Positions 10,851 to 21,640 of a stretch of 64,000 bases of DNA are shown in pieces. The stretch is from Bathymodiolus brooksi (Eukaryota > Mollusca > Bivalvia > Mytilida > Modiolidae). The stretch is from the NCBI GenBank assembly GCA_963680875.1, contig OY804575.1, positions 33,515,103 through 33,579,102 of the forward strand, given 5' to 3'. The notes beneath the pieces were generated by a model. That model saw only the letters and a list, made by a program, of their open reading frames with translations, did not search any database and was not told where the DNA came from. The translations under genes and the position numbers were made by a program. Position 1 is the first letter of the stretch, and each line of letters opens with the position of its first letter.

Positions 10851-11718
10851 TGTGAGGACATTATTTGTATTATTATTTTTTGCGGATAATATTTGTTTTC
10901 CTTTTAGCAATAAAATGTTTCGTAGAATTCCAATGGGAATTTATTGTGCTCCTTTCATAGCTGATTTATTTTTATATGTAAATTCCAAAAAGGGCATTCC
11001 AAGCCCTCACTGGTTAGTTTATTCAACAATAATTGCAGATACTTAGAGAACAACATATCTATAAACAAACGACTTGTGTCAATTTGTCTTATTTAGACAT
11101 ATTCAGTTATTAAGGTAAATTTAACACACTATAAATATATTATAAAAGAAACGATCTTTCTTTGCTCTATCATAAGGCGTTCACATTTCTTAGTTGGTTC
11201 TTTTTACACGTACACCACGTATTTCACTAAATTATATTACCGCTACAGAGATATTGTATACAAACACAATTCTACATGCAGTGATCTGAACAAAAACGAC
11301 ATTTTCCCTCTATTTTTCTATTGAGACATTATTTATAAAGCTAACACATCTAAAGTTAATGGAAAATCTTTTTTTAAAAGGCTAAGACTTAGCAAATATA
11401 GCTTACTCTTTGATGCAGGTTTTTTCTTTCATAGAAACATAGACCATCTTCTGGTAGAATTAGTAGGTACAACTACCAATTAAATCAGAACATTTGTATT
11501 CCATTTGATATTATATCAACATTTCATATTCAATATTGAATGTATGATGTCAAACAAAATCGTTTCGTCATATTTGACCTCAAACAACAGATTGCTGAAT
11601 AATCCTCAAATGAGGAACAGAAAGCACAACTGGAGCTAAGGACGGGGTATAGATTAGTGTCACCTGTTCATCTTATGCCATATTCCTTGCACATAAAAGA
11701 CAACAGCAGGTCACAATG
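10851..11718. other. Unrecognised intronic DNA
   Basis: AT-rich and without a gene. A fragment near 11460 ('gtaggtacaactacca') may be a scrap of the SINE head, but it is too short to call. Confidence 0.4.
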
Positions 11719-11953
11719 CAGGGGCGGATTCAGGGGGGGCGCACCCGGCGCGCGCCCCCCCCCTAAAATTGGAAAAAATATGATTTTTTGGCGTAAAATC
11801 GTGATTTTTCACACGAAATACCCCAACAATTTTCGCGCCTCCCTCCGCAATTGTAAAAAATATGATTTTTTGACGTAAAATCGTGATTTTTCACACGAAA
11901 TACCCCAAAAAATACCCCCCCCCCCCTAACTTGAAATCCTGGATCCGCCCCTG
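11719..11953. mobile_element. 235-bp MITE with 'caggggcgga' terminal inverted repeats
   Basis: The left end is caggggcggattcagg and the right end is the reverse complement of caggggcggatccagg, matching at 15 of 16 positions. The five bases before it (caatg, 11714-11718) repeat directly after it (11954-11958), a 5-bp target-site duplication. Inside, a block with 'aatatgattttttggcgta' and 'tcacacgaaatacccca' occurs twice (about 11775-11830 and 11858-11910). G and C runs flank the core. It has no coding capacity, so it is a non-autonomous DNA transposon moved in trans. Confidence 0.85.
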
Positions 11954-12102
11954 CAATGAGTAACCATTTATTGGATGTTTGGTGACTCGTTAGAGACAAA
12001 ATGTTGTGACAATGCTATTCTTAAACTTGTCCCTGTTATTATCCGCACGTCGTACGATTCATAAACTTGTTCTCATCATAAATGTAGATGAAATAAAAGA
12101 AA

Positions 12103-12130
12103 AGGTAGATATCCAATTTAGTGCGCACGG
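12103..12130 (-). repeat. 'tttgatatctac' dispersed repeat end abutting the 27-bp array
   Basis: gtagatatccaatttagtgc followed by gcac is the reverse complement of gtgcgcactaaattggatatctac, the core also found at 15222-15248 and 15560-15585. The tandem array begins within ten bases of it. Confidence 0.75.
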
Positions 12131-13046
12131 CGAATCTCTGGGATAACCTTCAGCAGGTACGTTTCTGGGATAACCTTCATCAGGTACGCTCAAAGTCTAT
12201 AAAGATTAGTAATTCATTTGCTTGTAAACAACAATCTCTGGGATAACCTTCATCAGGTACGTTTCTGGGATGATCTTCATCAGGTACGTTCAAAGTCTAT
12301 AAAGATTAGTAATTCATTTGCTTGTAAACAACAATCTCTGGGATAACCTTCATCTGGTACGTTTCTGGGATGACCTTCATCAGGTACGCTCAAAGTCTAT
12401 AAAGATTAGTAATTCATTTGCTTGTAAACAACAATCTCTGGGATAACTTTCATCAGGTACGTTTCTGTGATGACCTTCATCAGGTACGCTCAAAGTCTAT
12501 AAAGATTAGTAATTCATTTGCTTGTAAACAACACTCTCTGGGATAACCTTCATCAGGTACGCTCAAAGTCTATAAAGATTAGTAATTCATTTGCTTGTAA
12601 ACAACAATCTCTGGGATGACCTTCATCAGGTACGTTTCTGGGATAACCTTCATCAGGTACGTTTCTGGGATGACCTTCATCAGGTACGTTTCTGGGATGA
12701 CCTTCATCAGGTACACTCAAAGTCTATAAAGATTAGTAATTCATTTGCTTGTAAACAATCTCTGTGATAACCTTCATCAGGTACGTTTCTGGGATAACCT
12801 TCAGCAGGTACGTTTCTGGGATAACCTTCATCAGGTACGTTTATGGGATGACCTTCATCAGGTACGTTTCTGGGATGACCTTCATCAGGTACACTCAAAG
12901 TCTATAAAGATTAGTAATTCATTTGCTTGTAAGCAACAATCTCTGGGATAACCTTCATCCGGTACGTTTCTGGGATGACCTTAATCAGGTACGTTTCTGG
13001 GATGACCTTCATCAGGTACGTTTCTGGGATGACCTTCATCAGGTAA
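12131..13046 (+). repeat. Compound tandem array (27-bp unit plus 45-bp spacer)
   Basis: A 27-bp unit (ctgggataaccttcatcagg plus tacgttt) is repeated singly or in short runs. Runs are separated by a conserved spacer of about 45 bp containing 'caaagtctataaagattag' and 'ttcatttgcttgtaaacaac'. Between 12185 and 13046 the spacer recurs at least seven times. The reverse complement of the unit (cctgatgaaggttatcccag) is part of the dispersed repeat at 15530-15555, so the array seems to be an amplified internal piece of that repeat. Open frames here (VPDEGHPRN repeats) are array artefacts. Confidence 0.92.
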
Positions 13047-13864
13047 AAAGTCTATAAAGATTAGTATTTCATTTGCTTGTAAACAACTATCTATCAATTT
13101 CAATATCAAATTGTTATAATTAAAGTTTTTATTTTGAATTCGTGTTGAAAAGACTCCTGACATCGTCCGGTTTGTAATAAGTAGGTAATACAAAGGAAAG
13201 AACGACCGAGGTGAATACAGGATATTGATTTGTGAAATTATATATATGGTCTTATCAAAAACGGCTACACTTATTAAAAAATGAAATACCTTTAAGTAGC
13301 CAAAACCTATACATTTAATCCCGGATTTCCAATTTGTTCATATCGAGCATCTTTCAAATTCAATATGGAAGTATTGGGACAGGAAATAATTCTTGTTTGA
13401 TATCACTTCGCTTTATTTGAAAGATTACTACCGATCGATGGATAATTCTGAACACGTATAATATATTTGTTCTCGTTTTATGTTTGTTTCTAATCCAATT
13501 GAATTAAATATCATCAGTTTTAAATCGCATGTATGACAGTAAACTAATGCACATAAAACTAAATGATCGATTAAAAAAAAACACATTTCTGTTATTTCCC
13601 AATCTCTGGTTTTTCTTGTTTGATATCGTTTTCCAAAGAAATCTGAGGTAAAGCAATTGAAGTTCCCCGATAAAGTTCGGTTTAATGCTTAAAATATAGA
13701 ATGTCATAGTGAAATTGTCTAAATATCTATATATTTGACGAATACCAAAAATTGCAAAGTTTGACAGGAACATATGTTGGTAAGCAACTCCGTAGTGGCT
13801 ATAGTTTACAAATCAACCATTGTTTTCATCAATGTAGATTAGTTGCTGTATTATCGTCGTATGA
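13047..13864. other. Unrecognised intronic DNA
   Basis: AT-rich sequence between two arrays. The last spacer copy of the compound array (caaaagtctataaagattag) fades out near 13090. A minus-strand frame of 89 codons (13504-13773) has no recognisable similarity. Confidence 0.4.
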
Positions 13865-15192
13865 GCAATATTTCACCTTTAATCAGGGCTAAAACAAGAT
13901 ACCGGTAGCCAACCTTTAATCAGGGCAAAACAAGATAGCCAACAATAAATCAAGATACAATATTTCACCTTTAATCAGGGCTAAAACAAGATAGCCAACA
14001 ATAAATCAAGATACCATATTTCACCTTTAATCAGGGCTAAAACAAGATAGCCAACAATAAATCAAGATACAATATTTCACCTTTAATCAAGGCTAAAACA
14101 AGATAGCCAACAATAAATCAAGATACAATATTTCACATTTAATCAGAGCTAAAACAAGATAGCCAACAATAAATCAAGATACAATATTTCACCTTTAATC
14201 AGGGCTAAAACAAGATAGCCAACAATAAATCAAGATACAATATTTCACCTTTAATCAGGGCTAAAACAAGATAGCCAACAATAAATCAAGATACCATATT
14301 TCACCTTTAATCAGGGCTAAAACAAGATAGCCAACAATAAATCAAGATACAATATTTCACCTTTAATCAGGGCTAAAACAAGATAGCCAACAATAAATCA
14401 AGATACAATATTTCACCTTTAATCAGGGCTAAAACAAGATAGCCAACAATAAATCAAGATACAATATTTCACCTTTAATCAGAGCTAAAACAAGATAGCC
14501 AACAATAAATCAAGATACAATATTTCACATTTAATCAGGGCTAAAACAAGATAGCCAACAATAAATCAAGATACAATATTTCACCTTTAATCAGGGCTAG
14601 AACAAGATAGCCAACAATAAATCAAGATACAACATTTCACCTTTAATCAGAGCTAAAACAAGATAGCCAACAATAAATCAAGATACCATATTTCACCTTT
14701 ATTCAGAGCTAAAACAAGATAGTCAACAATAAATCAAGATACAATATTTCACCTTTAATCAGGGCTAAAACAAGATAGCCAACAATAAATCAAGATACAA
14801 TATTTCACCTTTAATCAGAGCTAAAACAAGATAGCCAACAATAAATCAAGATACAATATTTCACCTTTAATCAGGGCTAAAACAAGATAGCCAACAATAA
14901 ATCAAGATACAATATTTCACCTTTAATCAGAGCTAAAACAAGATAGCCAACAATAAATCAAGATACAATATTTCACCTTTAATCAGGGCTAAAACAAGAT
15001 AGCCAACAATAAATCAAGATACAATATTTCACCTTTAATCAGGGCTAAAACAAGATAGCCAACAATAAATCAAGATACAATATTTCACCTTTAATCAGAG
15101 CTAAAACAAGATAGCCAACAATAAATCAAGATACAATATTTCACCTTTATTCAGAGCTAGAACAAGATAGCCAACAATAAATCAAGATACAA
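13865..15192 (+). repeat. 56-bp tandem array, about 23-24 copies
   Basis: From 13957 to 15188 there are exactly 22 units of 56 bp (1,232 bp); 13957-14012 is typical. The unit contains 'acaatatttcacctttaatc', 'agggctaaaacaag' and 'atagccaacaataaatcaag'. One or two degenerate units lie to the left (13865-13956). Variation is limited to single bases (agggct/agagct, aca/acc). The right edge lies 13 bp before the dispersed repeat copy at 15206. Confidence 0.96.
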
Positions 15193-15205
15193 GGGGCACA
15201 TTAGG

Positions 15206-15350
15206 TTATTACAGAAACGAGTCGTGCGCACTAAATTTGATATCTACGTTTTATTACTATCACCGGGTCGATAACTCTGCTGGTAGACTATTAGTCCCCA
15301 AGGGTATCATCTGCTCAGTAGTCAGCGCTTCGGCACTGACATGGTTTATT
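15206..15350 (+). repeat. 'tttgatatctacgtttt' dispersed repeat, copy following the 56-bp array
   Basis: It holds gtcgtgcgcactaaa and tttgatatctacgtttt (15236-15252). These are followed by a second conserved block, 'caccgggtcgataactctgc' to 'cagtagtcagcgcttcgg', ending near gacatgg. I recall this second block as common in mussel sequence. No reading frame is conserved. Confidence 0.7.
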
Positions 15351-15424
15351 ATATATTTATTACTAAAATTTACAGTTCCTAAATAATGTAATTTCTAATC
15401 AAACTAAGGTTCTCCTCCCTCAGG

Positions 15425-15600
15425 CATAGGTGACCATAGCCAATTTTGGCTATCCTGTTTAGGCCCTTTGGTTTTATTGCTCCCAATACTTTAAATTATT
15501 TGGCTTTCCAATCTTTAGATTTTGAGCGTGCCTGATGAAGGTTATCCCAGAAACGCGTCGTGCGCACTAAATGTGATATCTACGTTTTATTAGTCATATG
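15425..15600 (+). repeat. 'tttgatatctacgtttt' dispersed repeat, fuller copy
   Basis: In order it contains gtgaccatagccaattttgg, 'ctatcctgtttaggcccttt', cctgatgaaggttatcccag (15532-15551), the cgcgtcgtgcgcac core and gtgatatctacgtttt (to 15588). The same order appears at 22728-22885 (+), and reversed at 19245-19370 and 61241-61350. This copy shows how the repeat relates to the 27-bp array unit. Confidence 0.7.
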
Positions 15601-15785
15601 GACAATCAATTGACTGCATTTAACCTTGGGCCGAATTGCTTCTGTTTTTGTTATGCATCGTGTTTCCCATACAACCATATTAGCTGAGATATCGTGGCGT
15701 CTAATACTGATAAAATGTTTTTATGTTTATTTAAACAAGAGGATATACACATATATATATATATTTCTTTTATAATGCATTTTAG

Positions 15786-15886
15786 ACACAAATCTGGATT
15801 AGATGAAAGTACAGATTTCCTTGTGTTCCAATCGTACTCTGATGAAAAGACGTTTGCCTTGGTAGGAGCTGTTTGTGATATTTCAG
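15786..15886 (+). CDS. GUCY1B2-like: Soluble guanylate cyclase beta-like subunit, exon 3 (H-NOX domain)
   Basis: This 101-nt exon supplies the third base of Leu26, 33 full codons (residues 27-59) and the first base of Gly60. The peptide begins HKSGLDESTDFLVFQSY and ends GAVCDIS. It aligns without gaps, as I recall it, to the vertebrate beta-1 stretch containing LDE (31-33) and FLV (37-39), followed by the helix before the signal-like 'G-E-I-L/M-F-G' segment. The acceptor is preceded by 'atttcttttataatgcatttt' (pyrimidine-rich); the donor is cag|gtagat. Phase in is 2 and phase out is 1, matching both neighbours. A longer open frame (15694-15894) includes it, but its upstream part is intron. 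Confidence 0.85.
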
Positions 15887-15893
15887 GTAGATA

Positions 15894-16310
15894 ATTGTTT
15901 ATACTTATGTATGTTTGTTTTGGGTTTTTTTTTCACTTAAACAAATCAAATGGCCCTTGAATAAAATAGACGATGTGGAGCAAATGATTGTTATTTTCTT
16001 AAGAATATTAATATTTAATCAGTAATTAGTACAGGTATATTGTGTGATTTCTAAAAAAAAACGTAATAATTATTTCCCGACAAAAGATAGGATATTAAAA
16101 GTAACCATGAACATAGGTCACTTACTCTAGTCCTAAACAACAGCTTCCTATGATAGGGAGCGAGCTTTAAATAATTGTTGTCATAACTTGTGCCCAATAC
16201 CACCTGTCAATACGTTGAGCTAATAACATATATTTAAATTAATAATAGACTTTGGGGAGTTCGATTTTTTTTTCGATCTGTTTGTATCGGGATTGTTGCT
16301 TTTCATGCAT
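15894..16310. other. Unrecognised intronic DNA
   Basis: AT-rich DNA between exon 3 and a short minisatellite; nothing recognised. Confidence 0.4.
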
Positions 16311-16468
16311 ACATATATCTTCTGGTTTATACATATATCTCCTGTTTTATACATATATCTTCTGGTTTATACATATATCTTCTGTTTTATACATATATCG
16401 TCTGTTTTATACATATATCTCCTGTTTTATACATATATCTTCTGTTTTATACATATATCTTCAGTTCA
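16311..16468 (+). repeat. 20-bp minisatellite, eight copies
   Basis: The unit acatatatcttctgttttat repeats with a 20-bp period and changes such as ctgg/ctgt and tcttc/tctcc. It ends right at the truncated 5' edge of the LINE. The Tyr/Ile/Phe-rich open frames over it are artefacts. Confidence 0.9.
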
Positions 16469-16477
16469 GAGTAGTCC

Positions 16478-18405
16478 GTGTTTGTTGTTTTCCTAAATGA
16501 AGCAATTAATTTCAGTATAATGCAAGAGGAAATACTTCGCTGTATTAAGAAATTAAAAAATAATAAAGCTTGTGGAGAAGATTATGTTGTAAACGAATAT
16601 ATAAAATCTACATCAGATGTGTTTCTCCCTACTTATGAGAAGACATTTAATGCAATTTTTAACTCTGGTGGAATGGCTGATATTTGGCTTGTAGGTAATA
16701 TAAAACCAATATACAAAAATAAAGGCAATCCACTTGATCCAAAAAACTTCCACCCGATTACTATCCTTAGCTGCCCTGGTAAATTATTCACAGCTATATT
16801 AAATGAAAGATTATGTCGTTTCTCGGAAGAAGCTCTCTTGATGAAGGAAAACCAATTTGGTTTCCGAAAATCTTACTCGACGACGGACAGTATTTTCACA
16901 TTATTTTCATTTTTTGAGATCTTAAAAAGAAAAAAGAAAAAAACTGTTTTGTGCCTTTGTCGACTTCGAAAAGGCTTTTGACACGGTATGGAGAGATGCA
17001 CTATGGTACAAATTACTATTGAATCACATAAATGGCAAAATGTATACTATTATTCTAAATATGTACACAGATGTAAAATCATGCATAACCTATAATTATT
17101 GTAAATCTGATTATTTTAACTGTGATATGGGAGTGAGGCAAGGGGAAAATTTATCCCTTTTCTATTTGCCATGTTCCTAAACGATCTACAAAAGTTTTTT
17201 GAAAATGTAAGTCTTAATGGTTTAGAAACAGTTTCAAACTGCATAGAAGATAAGTTGAATATTTATTTAAAGCTTTTTGCACTTTTATATGCTGACGATA
17301 CTGTCCTAATGGCTGAAACCCACGATGATTTACAAAATATTTTGAATAAATTCGGTGAATATTGCAATACTTGTAGATTAAAAGCAAACACTGATAAAAC
17401 TAAAGTCATAGTTTTTTTTCCAGGGGGAGACAATCAACCAATTTAAAATTTACATTGAATGGGTCTGAATTAGAAATTGTTAATGAATTTAATTATCTGG
17501 GAATATTGTTTAACAGGACAGGAAATTTTAACAAAACTATTAAAAAGCAAGCCAAAAAAGCTACAAAAGCAATGTTTGAAGTTTTGAAAAGAGGTAGAAC
17601 ACATAACTTATCAATTGAATGCCAGTTTGAACTTTTTAACAAAATGGTAAAACCAATATTACTACATGGTTCATAAATATGGGGTTTTAGTAAAAATATT
17701 CAATGTCTTGAAAAAGTACAACTTAGATTTTGCAAGCTGTTATTGAAATTAAATACATCGACACCCAGTTATATGATATATGGATTGTTTCCTATTGAAA
17801 TTGACGTAAAATTAAGAATGATATCATATTGGGCAAGACTGTTAACCGGTAAAGAAACAAAACTCTCATATTTATCCTATAAAATTTTGTATAACCTTTT
17901 TATTGATGAAAATCTGGATTTTTCGTGGATTAAACATGTTAAACACATTTTTGATGATACAGGCTATTCCTACATTTGGTCTCAACAATTCTTTTAAAAT
18001 TCCGACCTGCTTTTAGCTATAATTAGGAACCGTCTCAATGAGCAGTTTACACAGGAGTGGCATTCTCTGATACAAAACTCACCAAAAGCTATCAATTATA
18101 GATTATGTAAATTTCGAACCACAAATTACCGATAGAAACTGGACGGTGGAATGGTATCGACAGAGAAAATAGACAGTGTTTAAAATGTAATAGCAGGTCT
18201 ATTGGTGACGAATTCCACTATATTATGGAATGTAATTTTTTTTACTGAAAATCGAACCCAACTAATAAGTAGATATCTTACTCAAAGGCCAAATATATTA
18301 AAATTTAAGCAAGTAATGTGTACTTCTGAAAAAACAAAACAAGAAAAGTTATGTAGATTTATAAGAAAAATCAACAGATCAGATATTCTCTTGGCTATTA
18401 CTTAG
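16478..18405 (+). pseudogene. Broken LINE reverse transcriptase ORF
   Basis: Frame one (to about 16950) has KNNKACGEDYVVNEYIK, KPIYKNKGNPLDPKNF and ENQFGFRKSYSTTDSI, typical of the fingers region. After a frameshift, FVDFEKAFDTVW (from 16956) carries the first catalytic Asp. MGVRQGENLS lies near 17130-17157. After another shift, LLYADDTVLMAE holds the YADD box (17288-17299). The thumb and C-terminal part (NEFNYLGILFNRTGN, then KMVKPILLHGS) meets a TAA at about 17673, where related elements continue into a conserved IWG. Further on are FDDTGYSYIW and a CCHC cluster (18177-18233), again with frame changes. At least four disruptions make it a pseudogene. Confidence 0.88.
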
Positions 18406-18560
18406 CTCCTCCTGTTGTAATGTAAATATTGTATGTATATGTATTTGTGTATCTGTTATTTATTTGTCATGTATGTGTTGTGTTGTATATTTATATGCAA
18501 CTTCTCTATACCATTGTAATGTATGGTTTATTTGAGAATAAAGATTCTTAGTCTTAGATA
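16478..18560 (+). mobile_element. 5'-truncated non-LTR retrotransposon (LINE) with RT domain
   Basis: The element starts inside the reverse transcriptase domain and runs to a 3' UTR with an AATAAA-type signal near 18537 and a short 'gattcttagtctta' tail. The endonuclease and any ORF1 are missing, the usual result of incomplete reverse transcription. Several frameshifts and stops disable it. The C-terminal part is related to the minus-strand copy at 9803-10850. It sits in intron 3 in the same orientation as the host gene. Confidence 0.88.
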
Positions 18561-19454
18561 ACCTCACAATTGTTTAAAATGCACTAATGAATTTGGCTAA
18601 TAAAGAATCTGAAAAGAACAAAAAATAAGCAGATTGAATTATGAGTAATAATAACACCACTTTATCAATAATTCTGATAAACTGTGACAGTCAGTTTTAT
18701 TAGTCAAGGATATTGTACCAAGAGAAATCAACATCTAATAGTTACATCGAGCACACTATTCAACGAGCGAGGGAATCAAACTAACAAACCTTGACAAGTT
18801 AGGCACTAATGTAAACATAGTTACCATATGATCATTTCCACGGAGGCCACTGAAAAAATATATACAATCTCCAACTACCAAGGCTACGCTATCAAAATGG
18901 ATTTCTGGAAATTTAATAAATAATCAGAAGGATGGGCATTTAAATCATATTTCATTTTTTTAAAATAATTACTTTCATTTTGTTTACAATTTATTAATTA
19001 CAGCACTTCAAAGTCATAATTTATATCCGATCGTTTTTCTCACGTTTTTATTCCTTGTAAAATTATATTTCGATTATAGCATGTCAATTATAATGAAAGT
19101 TTCTTACATGAAGAGTAATAATTATTCTTTGTAAAATTATATTTCGATAATATCATGTCAATTATAATGAAAATTTCGTACATGAAGAGTAATCCTATAT
19201 AATAAATGCAAGTCATAGCGAAATATATAATTTTAAGTACATGTGTACAATAACCTTCATAATGTACGCGCATAGTCAAAAATAGGAAAGCTAAATAATT
19301 TAAAAGTCCTTTGGAGCAAGTAATCATACGGTTTATCACGATAGCCAAAATACGGTTGAGGTTAGCCATGCCATAGCGAGATTGATCATAGTTTAAATAA
19401 AGTATATGGGAATTGTAATGTTCAAAGATAAATATATCTATGCAGTGACTACTG
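18561..19454. other. Intronic DNA with a 74-bp tandem duplication
   Basis: Two copies of a 74-bp block (19053-19126 and 19127-about 19194) share ttgtaaaattatatttcga and gtcaattataatgaaa. The rest is AT-rich. 19245-19370 is a minus-strand copy of the dispersed repeat listed separately. Confidence 0.6.
19245..19370 (-). repeat. Degenerate 'tttgatatctacgtttt'-family repeat, minus strand
   Basis: 'aataaccttcataatgtacg' and 'cacgatagccaaaatacgg' are the reverse complements of the cctgatgaaggttat and ccatagccaattttggctat blocks of the copy at 15425-15600. It is strongly diverged and lacks the tttgatatctac end. Confidence 0.5.
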
Positions 19455-19718
19455 AGTGGGGGCCATCGTGGCCGTGATCCTATGGTAGTAGGATTTACAA
19501 CCACCTATCCAATCAGTGCATATCACCACTATGTTGTTGTGAGTTCGAATCTCGATCAGGTATTCAACATTTTGTGATAAAGTTTGTCAGTGATTGCTAC
19601 AGATGGGTGGTTTTCTTCTTTTCCTCCGGTTTCCTCCACCAATAAAACTGACCGTCACGATATAACTGCAATATTGTTGAAAGTGACGTTAAACACCATC
19701 AAGCAAGCAAGCAAGCAA
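19455..19718 (+). mobile_element. tRNA-derived SINE with (CAAG)n tail
   Basis: The 5' part (ggccgtgatcctatggtagt) leads to a B-box-like gttcgaatc at 19543-19551. The body has 'gggtggttttcttctt', 'cctccaccaataaaactgac' and 'cgatataactgcaatattg', then gaaagtgacgttaaacacc and the tail caagcaagcaagcaag at about 19700-19718. I know this type of SINE as abundant in bivalves, but I cannot assign a family name. It needs LINE enzymes in trans. The minus-strand and short plus frames here are not genes. Confidence 0.8.
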
Positions 19719-20096
19719 CTACTGGTTGGATGTACTACAACAAATACAGCTAACTCGATTGGGTTGTTCGGTATACACTCTGAAGTCGTTGAAATATAAC
19801 AGCTGTGTCTTAACAGTTCAAGTTTTGGTTTCTCTTTGTCATCTATTTTTTATTGTAAGATATATTTTTAAAATCAATGCATTTTTGCATCACTTAAAAT
19901 ATAAAAGTCATATAACAAAAAGCAAGATTCTATCGCTATAGAACATATGACAAGAATATCCAACAATTGTCAAACCGACTATTAAAATCATATTTGCAAA
20001 GACGGTATTTATTCTCCATGATCTAGCATGCAAAAACAATATTATAATTACGTTACTTCCACATTACATTAGATCTGGTATTGGTTTAATGTACCA

Positions 20097-21640
20097 GGGC
20101 CCGGTTGTTCAACTTGTTGTTAAATTAACCATATGGCTATATTTAACCATTGGTTAAAGATTTAACCATGGGTTAGTAAACCAAGGGTTAAAAATGAGTT
20201 TTTCAACTTCATTTAACCACTTGGTTAAATAACCATTTGGTTAAAATTTAACCAACGAATAACTGGGCCCGGTTGTTCAACTTGTTGTTAAATTAACCAT
20301 ATGGTTATATTTAACCATTGGTTAAAGATTTAGCCATGGGTTAGTAAACCAAAGGTTAAAAATGAGTTTTTCAACTTCATTTAACCACTTGGTTAAATAA
20401 CAATTTAACCAACCAATAACTGCAGGTTTAATATTTAACCAAGACCAATGTATCCCACAATTCCTTGTTTTATCCTAGCAGCAGATAAATAAAATAATAA
20501 ATATGGCTGACTCAATCCCCCCTTCACAGGACAAAAAGAGGCTGAAGAAATGCATTTTAGTCTTAATACTGAGGGAAGTGGAAAAAAATTATATCATCAT
20601 AAATTTAAAGCACTCAAATATAATCACAAATGAAAAGAAAAAAAGTATGGACTGAGATAGCTGAGAAGACCAGCTAACTGGGAGATGCCATTAGGACCCC
20701 AAATGAAATCAAAGAAAAATGGAACAAAAGAAAATTTGTGTAAATGGTTTTATTTTTGAATGAAAATGAAATAAAAAAAAAAGACATCATAGCGCAGAGA
20801 ATATTTTTTTTATAATTTCTTTTTTGTTTTGCTTTGTTATTATTTTCTTAATAAAATAATAAAGTTATTAAAATTAAAAAAAAGAAGTGAAATCTTACTT
20901 GAGGAATACAACTTTGTCATTGTCTAAGGTTATTTGTCCTATATTAAAAGTATTTTGCACAAGTTTAGTACGGAAGCGTCTATCGACCTCGTCTTAGTTG
21001 CTTAATAACATTAAAAGCAATGTTAATAAGACGTGTTTAGTGCATTATAATACACTAAGGGTGTGTTATTTAGGTGACGATAACTTCTTATAACTCATTA
21101 AACTACTTTTAATTAAATCTTCTTATTGTCTTATAATTTCAAGGACTGTTCATTTTCATTATATAAGTTAGGCTTAGAATATTTTCTTTAGTTTCCAACA
21201 TCTCATTAAAATTGGGTCCATGCATACACATGTATGTCAAAAGTCTGTTTCTCTCTCAGATTTTAATGTGTGAATTTCTTTTTATTTCAATTAACATGCA
21301 AACAAATTTCATGAATAATAATTAAGAAAAAATATAACCCCCTTTTCAGTATGAAATGAATGGTTGATGTCTCATACATGTATGTAAATTATCCAATTTC
21401 TCCAATTGACGAGGAATGTCCATGATATCATAGAGGAACCTCATGTTATTTTTGAAGTTTTATAATTTGGTTTTTCCAACGTAATTGTACGACCAGCGTA
21501 TTTTCTGATTGATTTTTGATAACCAATGGTTAAATATTTTAACAGAGCCCCTATACCGTGGTTAAATATTAATAAGCTTAACCATGCTTTAACCAGTAGT
21601 TAAATTTAACCATAAGTTGAACAACGCATTGAAAGATGAG
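20097..21640. mobile_element. PIF/Harbinger-like non-autonomous element with Myb/SANT relic
   Basis: The left end starts gggcccggttgttcaacttg. The right end, read in reverse, has gttgttcaacttatgg followed by a run of ttaacc/ggttaa-type motifs, forming a diverged terminal inverted repeat. The left terminal region is tandemly duplicated with a 168-bp period (20097-20264 and 20265-about 20421). The interior contains a degraded Myb/SANT-like coding remnant, as expected for the accessory protein of PIF/Harbinger elements. No DDE transposase is seen. I could not define a 3-bp target duplication with certainty. Confidence 0.6.
20502..20735 (+). pseudogene. Myb/SANT-like DNA-binding protein remnant
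   Basis: The ATG at about 20502 starts MADSIPPSQDKKRLKK. After frame changes come KHSNIITNEKKK and then W-T-E-I-A-E-K-T-S (from 20648), an in-frame TAA, and L-G-D-A-I-R-T-P-N-E-I-K-E-K-W. The spacing of the two Trp residues and the 'RTxxEIKxKW' motif fit the Myb/SANT-like domain of Harbinger accessory proteins. One frameshift and one stop separate the recognisable parts, so it is not functional. It sits inside the element at 20097-21640. Confidence 0.55.

Larger units (their letters stand above)
6335..15785 (+). other. Intron 2 (phase 2), 9.45 kb
   Basis: It is bounded by gtaagt at 6335 and a pyrimidine-rich acceptor ending in ttttag at 15785. It contains SINE-like and LINE pieces, one MITE, two tandem arrays and two copies of the 'tttgatatctacgtttt' repeat downstream of the 56-bp array. 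Frame is kept across it (tt|a, Leu26). Confidence 0.8.

Noticed and set aside
12707..13193. VPDEGHPRN-type repeat frames on the minus strand
   Set aside because: Translation of the 27-bp array; interrupted and non-conserved.
13865..15192. Possible CRISPR-like array
   Set aside because: Units are contiguous 56-bp tandem repeats with no variable spacers, in a eukaryotic intron.
15694..15785. In-frame extension of exon 3 upstream
   Set aside because: The frame is open, but the sequence is AT-rich with a polypyrimidine tract and acceptor at 15785. Homology to the H-NOX domain starts after it.
16252..16500. Tyr/Ile/Phe-rich frames
   Set aside because: Translation of the 20-bp minisatellite at 16311-16468.
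19088..19799. 138-codon minus and 71-codon plus frames
   Set aside because: They cover the SINE at 19455-19718 and adjacent duplicated DNA.
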